DNA of 14,831 bases from Rhodospirillaceae bacterium (GTDB taxonomy: Bacteria > Pseudomonadota > Alphaproteobacteria > UBA8366 > GCA-2717185): the NCBI GenBank assembly GCA_018660965.1, contig JABJJH010000171.1, positions 1 to 14,831 of the forward strand. The letters are read 5' to 3'. A program made the position numbers and the translations under genes. The notes below the pieces were generated by a model. That model was not told the origin of the DNA and made no database searches. It was given only the letters and a program-made list of their open reading frames with translations. Shown piece by piece: positions 7,384 through 14,831 of this stretch (positions are counted from its first letter, which is position 1; every line of letters starts with the position of its first letter).

Positions 7384-8472
7384 TTAAATGTCTGACACCT
7401 TGTACAAAATCATCTCAACATTCGAAGCTTCAACTTCTATTACATTGCAATCTTCCTTAATATTTCCTCTGACAGGACGCCAATAACTGATCGGTGATTC
7501 AACATACTTTCCCGCATCCTGTTGGATAAAGGCTTGAACATTACTAAAGTCTTTGTTCTTCAAGTTTCCTTTAAAGACAACATCTCCTGACTTGATATGA
7601 AGGATGTCCGAGGTTGATGTCCCTGTAAATGTTCTTCCTTTTCTTATGAAGGAAACATTGCCTGTGTGCAGACCCTCCCATTCAAAAGAAAATATCGCCT
7701 CCCAATTTCCAGAAATATCGCAGATATGCTCTCCATTTGGCAATTGAACGGTTGTGGGAATATCAATTGTTTTCAATACTTCGCCAGTTCGTTCACCACC
7801 GTTGCTCCCCCCCCCTTTAAGTGCGCCATATTTCGAAATTGAAGCAACGGCGCGCCCATTTTCATGCGTTTCTGATTTATCTGCTCCGGACATTGGGGTT
7901 GATGTCGCAGCGATTTGCGTCGAATTTTCTACTGCACCCCATTGAACATCCAATTCATTATCAACAAGCACCCATTTTCTCATTTTTTCAACAAGCGCCT
8001 TGGCAAGTTTAGGCTCATCATCGGATGACGCTTCCGCAATTAACCCTAGGATCCCACCAGGGGCGTAATTAGCAGAGGTCGCATATAGAGGGATTTCATA
8101 CATCCGTTTATTATCCTTCGCACGAAGGAGTAAGAAATTAGCACTGATGGAATTTATACCGCCAACCCAGAGAGCTTCTCCGGGGGTGACATCGTGAACA
8201 TTTGTGACTGTCACTTGTAATGTCATCGGCTCACCTACCGGCTTCCCCACCATGGGAAGATTTCGCATCGCCCTTTGAAAATGTCCCAAAATTGTTTTTG
8301 ACTTCACCGCCAGGGCGCCATCTATCTCTATCGATTTAATGAAGTATTTAGCGTTTGGCTTTAGGTAGGATATTGTTGGCTTTGGCAACTGTGCAGTGAC
8401 ACATGCTGTTAGCATGGATGCAAAGAAGAAAAGGATGGAAAAACGTAAAACTCTCAATACGTGAGACGCCAT
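7384..8472 (-). CDS. Putative outer-membrane lipoprotein, low GC, with G9 tract
   Basis: A 362-residue predicted lipoprotein of no recognised family. Residues 4-23 are a short lipoprotein signal with lipobox LTAC; C24 would be acylated, and V25 at +2 gives no inner-membrane retention signal. Residues about 40-175 form a first mixed alpha/beta region. A Gly/Ser-rich linker at about 210-230 follows. A beta-rich region from about 250 (CDISGNWEAIFSFEWEG) to the end has C251 and C342 that could form a disulfide. Hand-counted lines give about 40% GC against about 67% in a neighbouring gene, suggesting acquired DNA. The linker is encoded by nine consecutive G. I chose the ATG at 8472, with GGAGA just upstream. 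A TTG at 8520 with GGAG eight bases away would lengthen the signal to about 39 residues. Confidence 0.75.
   Translation of the reverse strand: MASHVLRVLRFSILFFFASMLTACVTAQLPKPTISYLKPNAKYFIKSIEIDGALAVKSKTILGHFQRAMRNLPMVGKPVGEPMTLQVTVTNVHDVTPGEALWVGGINSISANFLLLRAKDNKRMYEIPLYATSANYAPGGILGLIAEASSDDEPKLAKALVEKMRKWVLVDNELDVQWGAVENSTQIAATSTPMSGADKSETHENGRAVASISKYGALKGGGSNGGERTGEVLKTIDIPTTVQLPNGEHICDISGNWEAIFSFEWEGLHTGNVSFIRKGRTFTGTSTSDILHIKSGDVVFKGNLKNKDFSNVQAFIQQDAGKYVESPISYWRPVRGNIKEDCNVIEVEASNVEMILYKVSDI
7807..7815 (-). repeat. Homopolymer run of nine G in the lipoprotein coding strand
   Basis: The plus strand has nine C; the coding strand reads AAA GGG GGG GGG AGC, giving Lys-Gly-Gly-Gly-Ser (glycines 220-222). 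Loss of one G leads to a TGA about eleven codons past the tract. Gain of one G gives TGA about five codons past it. Either change would remove the C-terminal beta-rich region. Such tracts are typical slippage sites but also common sequencing-error sites. Confidence 0.85.
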
Positions 8473-8606
8473 ATTCTCCAAATTAAACTTTTCAGTGCCG
8501 TGAAGTGTTTTAAGGAACAATGCGACATCTCCATGAAATCCAAGCCAGGATGAAACAAAAAGGAATCAAGGTAAATCGGCGCCGTTATCCAACGCCGCTC
8601 ACCCCC

Positions 8607-10073
<1,467 letters not shown>

Positions 10074-10159
10074 GAAACCCCTCCCCCGCTAAACCTTATA
10101 TGTGAACCCTATATTGATGACTCACAGCATGCCGGGCGGCGCGGAAAGGCGCAAGCGCA

Positions 10160-10582
10160 TCACAAAATTTCAACGGTCCCCACCGCCGGATCGGCGGTGA
10201 CGCGATCCCCGGATTTCACAAGCGCGGTGATGTCGCCGTCGAACCGGTCGATCAGGGCCAGCCCGGCGAAGGCTGCGCCCTGCGCCATGATCGGATTGGC
10301 GAAGTTCAGGATCAGGGCGGCGGGTCCCATGTCGCGCGCCGCCATTTCCCGCAACATCCACGCCGACGCCACCCCGCCCTTCGCGGCGTTGAGGATCAAA
10401 ATCTTGCCGACATAGCTTTGCCCGCACAATTTGTGCTGCTGGCGGGAGAAGATCCCCTTGAGGCGGTCGAGGTCGTAACGGGCGCTGAAATTATCGCTGG
10501 CGACCAGCGCTTCCCCCGTGACGCGCAGCCCGATGCCGACATGGCCTTGAAAAACCTCACCTTGTTTTGATTGGCGGGTCAT
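10160..10582 (-). CDS. Aconitase X swivel domain protein (DUF126), small subunit
   Basis: A 140-residue protein matching the AcnX swivel (small) subunit. Recognisable segments are CGQSYVGKILIL at 53-64, ASAWMLREMAARDMGPAALI at 72-91, NPIMAQGAA at 96-104 and the C-terminal SGDRVTADPAVGTVEIL. It pairs with the large subunit to dehydrate a hydroxy acid; bacterial pairs have been shown to act as cis-3-hydroxy-L-proline dehydratase and archaeal ones as mevalonate-5-phosphate dehydratase. Where many members have a GRGSxxxS loop, this one has AKGGVASA (67-74), so the usual serine position is glycine and only S73 is nearby. The ATG at 10582 overlaps the stop of the large-subunit gene (ATGA), indicating translational coupling. 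A longer open frame upstream lies inside the large-subunit gene and is not used. Confidence 0.88.
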   Translation of the reverse strand: MTRQSKQGEVFQGHVGIGLRVTGEALVASDNFSARYDLDRLKGIFSRQQHKLCGQSYVGKILILNAAKGGVASAWMLREMAARDMGPAALILNFANPIMAQGAAFAGLALIDRFDGDITALVKSGDRVTADPAVGTVEIL

Positions 10583-11835
10583 GACGCGCCTCCCACAATC
10601 TTGCCCGCCACGGCGCTGTCCACGCAGTGCGCCATCGACGCCAGCATCGGTTCGTAGCCGTAGCCGCCGAGGATATTCACGATCTTCGCGGAATTGCTCA
10701 TCAAGCGCGTCCAGCCGTTCGCCTCGCCGATTTCGCGCGCGTACATTTGATAAAAACACACGCCTTCCAGTACGATTCCACCCGCATCCTCGATGGTCGC
10801 GGTCAGGCCCATGCGGTCGCAGGCGGATTTAATTTCCGGCGAGGTGGCGGCGATCAACGTCACCGTGTCGTTAACCCGGCGTCCCTGCATCAACCCGGCC
10901 AGATCGCGCATTTCCATCAACGACAATTGCGGCGCGGCGAAGACGACCACATCGAGACGATCATCGGCGGGCCAGTAGGAATCGCGCAGGGCGATTGTCG
11001 CAGCGCGGGTCAACGGGGTCGCGGCGGGCGCGGGGCCGTCAAACACGGTTTGCAAATCGGGGGCTTCCGGCGTGATCCCGGTCATGTGAAACAACGGCGT
11101 CGATCCGAAACTCGCCAGCGCCGCGCCGAAATGCTTCAACTCGTCCGAAGTCGGCGGCGACTCAACCCCGGATATCACCGGCACTTCCCAATACGATTTC
11201 ATGTCGCGACCGACGACAGCGCCCAGCGCGCCCCATTCGCTCAAATCCTTCGGGCGGTGATCGACCTCGAAATGCGTGCTTCCCTTGCGCACCCCGTCCA
11301 GGTGAAATCCGTAACGCGGCGTCCGGCCTGTCAGGGCGGCGGCCAGCGCGGACGGGCCGCCTTCAAAATTCGTGCGCGCGCCCATGACGCTGTTGGCGTA
11401 AATCGACGACCCCGTATCGCCAAACGCCAGATGTTCGCCCAGCACCGGTGGCATGATAGTTTGATAGTTGATGCAGGTGTCGGTCATCATGACGCCCAGG
11501 GCGCGGAAGGCGGCGATGGATCGGCGCTCCAGATTGGCCTGATCCTCGGTCTGTTTCAGGCGTTTGTAAGCTTGCAAATCGACGCCGCGCGGGTCGGTGA
11601 CGGTGGGCGCGCGGACCAGGCGCTGATCTTCCGGCAACGCCGCCAACCCTTCCAGAAAGCCCACGCATTCCTCGCCCAGCGATTCCGGATCGGCCATCAG
11701 GTGCACCTGGGCGACGTCCACGCAATCCTCGGCGTCGAAAAACTGGCCGACGCTCACGACCTGTTCCATGGCGTATTTGCGCGCAGGGCCTTCCGCCCCG
11801 GCCAGCATCGCTGATTCATGGTCCGTCAATTTCAT
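10579..11835 (-). CDS. Aconitase X catalytic domain protein (DUF521), large subunit
   Basis: A 418-residue protein of the aconitase X family. The core signature is clear: DTCINYQTIMPPVLGEHLAF (119-138) and then SSIYANSVMGARTNFEGG (143-160). C121, C360 (EGVCFYQ) and C404 (MAHCVDSAVAG) sit where the family keeps its three iron-sulfur ligands. Near the end, NSAKIVNILGGYG matches the substrate-binding NSAK region. The canonical TCTPY is TCINY here, and many members carry a TP pair at the second cysteine, so this is a divergent clade. Known substrates in the superfamily are cis-3-hydroxyproline and mevalonate 5-phosphate. I chose the ATG at 11835 because the 51-residue upstream extension has no family sequence; its ribosome site is weak. 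First gene of a leftward operon with its small subunit and a hydantoinase. Confidence 0.9.
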   Translation of the reverse strand: MKLTDHESAMLAGAEGPARKYAMEQVVSVGQFFDAEDCVDVAQVHLMADPESLGEECVGFLEGLAALPEDQRLVRAPTVTDPRGVDLQAYKRLKQTEDQANLERRSIAAFRALGVMMTDTCINYQTIMPPVLGEHLAFGDTGSSIYANSVMGARTNFEGGPSALAAALTGRTPRYGFHLDGVRKGSTHFEVDHRPKDLSEWGALGAVVGRDMKSYWEVPVISGVESPPTSDELKHFGAALASFGSTPLFHMTGITPEAPDLQTVFDGPAPAATPLTRAATIALRDSYWPADDRLDVVVFAAPQLSLMEMRDLAGLMQGRRVNDTVTLIAATSPEIKSACDRMGLTATIEDAGGIVLEGVCFYQMYAREIGEANGWTRLMSNSAKIVNILGGYGYEPMLASMAHCVDSAVAGKIVGGAS

Positions 11836-11993
11836 TTCCGAAGTCCCCGCGCCCGATGGTGATGTCCCGGCTATTTTAAGGATCGCGCGCGCCCCGTCAC
11901 ACGAATTCGGTGTTGGCCCCGCCGTCTTGAACTTCACGCCGCGTGCAGTCACAGTGCGCAAAGAATTCATCTTCACAAACAAGGTCACCCGCC
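11836..11993. promoter_or_regulatory. Divergent promoter region between the aconitase X and M20 operons
   Basis: These 158 bases separate the starts of two divergent operons and must drive both. On the minus strand TTAAAATAG (complement of 11873-11881) resembles a -10 element, with TGTGAC about 18 bases upstream as a poor -35. On the plus strand AAGGT at 11981-11985 is the ribosome site for the ATG at 11994. GAATTC occurs twice, at 11902-11907 and 11963-11968. No clear dyad operator is visible and no regulator gene lies in the window. Confidence 0.4.
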
Positions 11994-13223
11994 ATGCCGA
12001 AAATCAACGCCGAACGATTGTTGAAGGATTTGCGGGATTTGCGCGCGTTCGGCGCGGTTGAAAACGGCGTCGTGCGCCCCGCCTTCAGCGACACGGACAT
12101 GGAGTCGCGGCGGTGGCTGGCGGAACGCTTCGCCGACGCCGGGCTCGATGCGACAATGGACGGCGTCGGCAATGTGTTGGGTCGGTCGCGCAAGCCCGGT
12201 CCGGCGCTCATCATCGGTTCGCATTCCGATACGCAACCGCGCGGCGGGTGGCTCGACGGGGCGCTGGGCGTCATATACGGGCTAGAGGCCGCGCGCGCCT
12301 GCGCCGAGGACCCCGCGACCGCCCACCTCGCCATCGACGCGGTGTCCTGGCAGGACGAAGAAGGTAATTATCTGGGCTGTATCGGCAGCCGGTCGTGGTG
12401 CGGGAGCTTGAATTCGGTCGATGAAGCCGCCGCCGTAGGCCGCGACGGCACGCCTCTGGCGACCCGGCTGGTCGAGGTGGGATTATCGGACACGCCGCGT
12501 TTGTCGATGGAGGAAGGCCGGTACGCCGGTTACCTGGAAGCGCATATCGAACAGGGCGCATATCTGGAGGACGCGGGCGAATTGATCGGCGTCGTCACCG
12601 CCATCGTCGGCATTCGCGGCATGTCGATCAAATGTCATGGCGCGCAAAATCATGCGGGCACCACGACCATGGCGCGGCGCAAGGACGCGGCGACGGCAAT
12701 GTTCGAAATCGCGCATCGGATCAATCAGGAATTCCCCAAACTCGCCAACGAACGCACGGTCTGGACCATCGGTCAGGCGACCATCGAACCGGGCGCGTCC
12801 TCCATCATTCCGGGTTACGCCGAACTGGCGCTGCAATTCCGCGATTCCGACGTAAAACTGCTGGACGCCTTCGAGGGCATTGTCGCCGATTTGGTGGCGG
12901 CGGTGAACGCGCGCGGCGTCATCCGGGTCGAAGCCGAGCGGTCACGCCCGCCGATCATCCCCAGCATCATGGATTCGGGATTGCAGGAACACATCGCGCA
13001 AGCCGCCGAGGTCTCCGCGCCGGGCAAGTGGCGCCATATGCCAAGCGCCGCGGGTCATGACCCCATGGTCATCCACGAAAAACTGCCCTGCGCCATGTTG
13101 TTCATTCCTTCCATCGACGGAATCAGCCACGATTTCGCCGAGGACAGCCACGATTCCGACATCGTGATCGGAGGTCAGGTGATGGCCGACGCCGCCGCAT
13201 CCATTCTTCTTGAAGCGTCATGA
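11994..13223 (+). CDS. M20-family Zn-dependent hydrolase (N-carbamoyl-L-amino-acid / ureido hydrolase)
   Basis: A 409-residue cytoplasmic amidohydrolase of the hydantoinase/carbamoylase group, which includes L-carbamoylase, beta-ureidopropionase and allantoate and ureidoglycolate hydrolases. Metal ligands are visible: H77 in IGSHSDT, D88 in GGWLDGALGV, E122/E123 in WQDEEGN, H184 in LEAHIEQGAYLE and H379 in DGISHDFAE. The dimerisation-lid motif GAQNHAGTTTMARRKDA (216-232) has Thr where the family usually has Pro. Length is normal. It begins the rightward operon and shares ATGA with the amidase that follows. The product of the divergent hydantoinase (an N-carbamoyl amino acid) is a natural candidate substrate, releasing CO2 and ammonia, but the exact ureide is not readable from sequence. 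The ATG at 11994 is preferred over an earlier in-frame ATG at 11943 because family similarity begins there. Confidence 0.92.
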   Translation: MPKINAERLLKDLRDLRAFGAVENGVVRPAFSDTDMESRRWLAERFADAGLDATMDGVGNVLGRSRKPGPALIIGSHSDTQPRGGWLDGALGVIYGLEAARACAEDPATAHLAIDAVSWQDEEGNYLGCIGSRSWCGSLNSVDEAAAVGRDGTPLATRLVEVGLSDTPRLSMEEGRYAGYLEAHIEQGAYLEDAGELIGVVTAIVGIRGMSIKCHGAQNHAGTTTMARRKDAATAMFEIAHRINQEFPKLANERTVWTIGQATIEPGASSIIPGYAELALQFRDSDVKLLDAFEGIVADLVAAVNARGVIRVEAERSRPPIIPSIMDSGLQEHIAQAAEVSAPGKWRHMPSAAGHDPMVIHEKLPCAMLFIPSIDGISHDFAEDSHDSDIVIGGQVMADAAASILLEAS

Positions 13224-14407
13224 CCGATTCCGTTAACGCGTTCGTTCCAGGGTCCAGCGTCCAAATTGACGGCGCGGCGGACGGCCCGCTATCCGGACTG
13301 ACCTTCGCCGCGAAGGATTTATTCGATGTCGCCGGTCATCACACCGGGGGCGGCAACCCGGACTGGGGATTGCGCGCGCCAATACCCGACAAACATTCAT
13401 GGGCGGTGCAAACGCTGCTCGATTCCGGCGCGAATTTAATTGGCAAAACCATCACCGATGAAGTCTCCCTCGGCATTCTGGGCGAAAACGCCTTTTACGG
13501 CACACCATTGAACAGCGCCGCGCCGGATCGCGTGCCCGGCGGGTCGTCGTCAGGATCGGCGGCGGCGGTCGCGGCCGGATTGTGCGATACGGCGATTGGC
13601 ACCGACACCGGCGGGTCGGTCCGGGTTCCGGCGAGCTTTTGCGGGCTGTTCGGCATTCGCCCCACCCATGGCCGCATTAATCCGGCCGGGATGGCGCCGC
13701 AAGCGCCCGGTTCGGACACGACGGGATGGTTCGCGCGTGACGCCGAAACCTTCGCACGCGTATCGGCGGTGATGCTGGGCGAGCCCTGCGAACCGGCCAT
13801 CCCGACGCGGTTGATTATCGCCACCGACGCCTTTGGCTTCGCCGACGAACCCGTCCGCGACGCGCTGAAACCGCTGGTCGCGCGATTGGCCCAACAGGTC
13901 GACGACGTTCGGGAAGACATCATGGCCCCGCAAGGCCTGTCGGTCTGGGGCCGCGCCCAACGCACGCTGCAGCCCGCCGAAGCCTGGGAAACCTTCAAGG
14001 ACTGGATCAACCGGGACAATCCGCGCGTGTCGTTCAATGTGGCGCGCGGGTTGATCGCGGGGTCAACCATATCCGCCGCCGATTTGAACTGGGCCGCATT
14101 GATGCGCCGCGAAGCGCGCGCGCGGCTGGATCATTTGTTGCAACCGGGAACCATCATCTGTCAACCGACGACGCCGTTTCCCGCCCCCCTGAAAGGGCTG
14201 CCGCTGGATGAACTCAACACGGTGCGCGACCAAATCATGTGCCTGTGCGCCTATGGCGGTTTGACGGGCGTCGCCACCGTCACCATCCCCGGCGCGACGG
14301 TGGATGGCGCCCCGGTCGGCCTGTCGATCATGGGCGCGCGCGGATCGGACGCGGCGCTGGTGGGATTGGCCCGTGTCATGTCGCAACAAGAAGAGGAAAC
14401 CAAATGA
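13220..14407 (+). CDS. Amidase-signature hydrolase, AMI1-like
   Basis: A 395-residue amidase-signature enzyme with an intact Ser-cisSer-Lys triad: K32 in TFAAKDLFD, S109 in PGGSSSGSAAA, and nucleophile S133 in GTDTGGSVRVP (24 residues after the cis-Ser, the standard spacing). The N-terminus is short, with the lysine at 32 instead of about 60-80. Together with GNPDWG and the GENAFYGTP segment this resembles the AMI1 subgroup, known in plants as indole-3-acetamide hydrolase. Bacterial members have varied or unknown amides. AtzE/AtzF-type carboxybiuret and allophanate hydrolases are relatives to consider given the AtzH-like neighbour. ATGA overlaps join it to the M20 gene upstream and the AtzH-like gene downstream, so the three are translationally coupled. 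No AtzG/HpxX-like small subunit is encoded between them. Confidence 0.92.
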   Translation: MTDSVNAFVPGSSVQIDGAADGPLSGLTFAAKDLFDVAGHHTGGGNPDWGLRAPIPDKHSWAVQTLLDSGANLIGKTITDEVSLGILGENAFYGTPLNSAAPDRVPGGSSSGSAAAVAAGLCDTAIGTDTGGSVRVPASFCGLFGIRPTHGRINPAGMAPQAPGSDTTGWFARDAETFARVSAVMLGEPCEPAIPTRLIIATDAFGFADEPVRDALKPLVARLAQQVDDVREDIMAPQGLSVWGRAQRTLQPAEAWETFKDWINRDNPRVSFNVARGLIAGSTISAADLNWAALMRREARARLDHLLQPGTIICQPTTPFPAPLKGLPLDELNTVRDQIMCLCAYGGLTGVATVTIPGATVDGAPVGLSIMGARGSDAALVGLARVMSQQEEETK

Positions 14408-14805
14408 GTGATCCCGTTGTCAACGACCCGGAAGTGGTGGCGGAAGTGGGCGTGTTGTTCGAACGCTATGAACAGGCGTTGATCGACAAGAACGTCGATG
14501 TTCTGGACAACACGTTCTGGAATTCGCCGCACACCATCCGGCTCTCCCGCGACGAACATGGGTATGGATTTGACGAAATTCACGCGCACCGCGTCGCCCG
14601 CGCGCCGGGACCCGGCACCAAGGAAAGGCGCATCCGGCTGGACATCCTCACCCTCGGTCGGGACTTCGCCGTGGTGAATCTGGTCTACAAGGTGCGCGGT
14701 CAGGACGCCACCGGCCGACAAAGCCAAACCTGGGCGCGGTTTCCCGAAGACGGCTGGAAGGTCGTCAGCGCCCATGTTTCAACCTTCGAAGGCGATGATG
14801 CCTGA
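14404..14805 (+). CDS. AtzH/HpxZ-like protein (DUF3225, SnoaL-like fold)
   Basis: A 133-residue NTF2/SnoaL-fold protein of the AtzH/HpxZ family. The segments FERYEQALIDKNVDVLDNTF (19-38), SPHTIRLSRDEHGYGFDEIH (41-60) and WARFPEDGWKVVSAHVS (110-126) are characteristic. Y22 and R46 match the two positions I recall as important in Pseudomonas AtzH, which removes a carboxylate from 1,3-dicarboxyurea in cyanuric acid breakdown. HpxZ sits in the oxalurate branch of purine catabolism in Klebsiella. The family is regularly found beside amidases, as here. A GAGGA ribosome site at 14393-14397 supports the ATG at 14404, which overlaps the amidase stop. A longer open frame upstream belongs to the wrong frame of the amidase gene. 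The role is probably to clear or stabilise an intermediate of the amidase step; the substrate is unknown. Confidence 0.88.
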   Translation: MSDPVVNDPEVVAEVGVLFERYEQALIDKNVDVLDNTFWNSPHTIRLSRDEHGYGFDEIHAHRVARAPGPGTKERRIRLDILTLGRDFAVVNLVYKVRGQDATGRQSQTWARFPEDGWKVVSAHVSTFEGDDA

Positions 14806-14831
14806 CGATTCCTGGCCCGCGCGGCTGAGGG
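14795..14831 (+). CDS. 5' end of a further gene in the rightward operon (partial)
   Basis: Tandem ATG codons at 14795 and 14798 open a frame (MMPDDSWPARLR) that overlaps the end of the AtzH-like gene by about eight to eleven bases and runs off the window. GAAGG at 14788-14792 is a plausible ribosome site. The overlap continues the tight packing of this operon. Twelve residues are too few for a family call. Confidence 0.45.
   Translation, partial: MMPDDSWPARLR

Noticed and set aside
10627..11814. 395-codon open frame antisense to the aconitase X large subunit
   Set aside because: Shadow frame with no recognisable motifs and no ribosome site considered convincing; the opposite strand carries the family signature.
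11994..13223. M20 hydrolase as a peptidase or acetylornithine deacetylase
   Set aside because: The AHIEQG and HAGTTxM motifs belong to the carbamoylase/ureido hydrolase group, and the neighbours are amide and ureide enzymes.

Overview
This window looks like chromosomal DNA of a high-GC alphaproteobacterium, probably a Rhodospirillales-like environmental lineage. That placement is an inference. It rests on GC-rich coding (hand count of one line near 9000 gives about 67% GC), tight ATGA-coupled operons, and families common there: a class II aconitase X pair, a dihydropyrimidinase, a PhyH dioxygenase and a thiolase/DUF35 pair. No rRNA, tRNA, CRISPR array, transposase or integrase was seen.

Left block (1-6012). 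A leftward LLM-class (F420/flavin-type) oxidoreductase is followed by the first codons of a further leftward gene at the window edge. Facing the other way is an EamA/DMT permease. Behind it lies a compact rightward cassette: a thiolase-fold protein lacking the usual nucleophilic cysteine, a zinc-ribbon/OB-fold (DUF35) partner, a 389-residue protein that reads as two OsmC-like domains in tandem, and a phytanoyl-CoA-type Fe(II)/2-oxoglutarate dioxygenase. The first two resemble the Ltp2/DUF35 aldolase of steroid side-chain degradation. The cassette therefore looks like an oxidative and retro-aldol module acting on an acyl-CoA of unknown identity.

Middle block (6043-8606). Convergent to the cassette is a PEP-CTERM secreted protein. 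A gene-poor stretch of about 480 bases follows, then a low-GC (about 40% in hand-counted lines) lipoprotein gene. That gene carries a run of nine G between its two apparent domains; gain or loss of one G would truncate it within a few codons. This part looks acquired and may be switchable.

Right block (8607-14831). Two divergent operons share a 158-base intergenic region. Leftward are the aconitase X large subunit, the aconitase X small subunit (ATGA overlap) and a dihydropyrimidinase/D-hydantoinase. Rightward are an M20 N-carbamoyl-amino-acid/ureido hydrolase, an AMI1-like amidase (ATGA overlap), an AtzH/HpxZ-like protein (ATGA overlap) and the start of another overlapping gene. Together they suggest stepwise hydrolysis of a cyclic imide or ureide (ring opening, decarbamoylation, amide hydrolysis) linked to an aconitase X dehydration step, possibly on a hydroxyproline-like acid. 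The substrate cannot be read from sequence.
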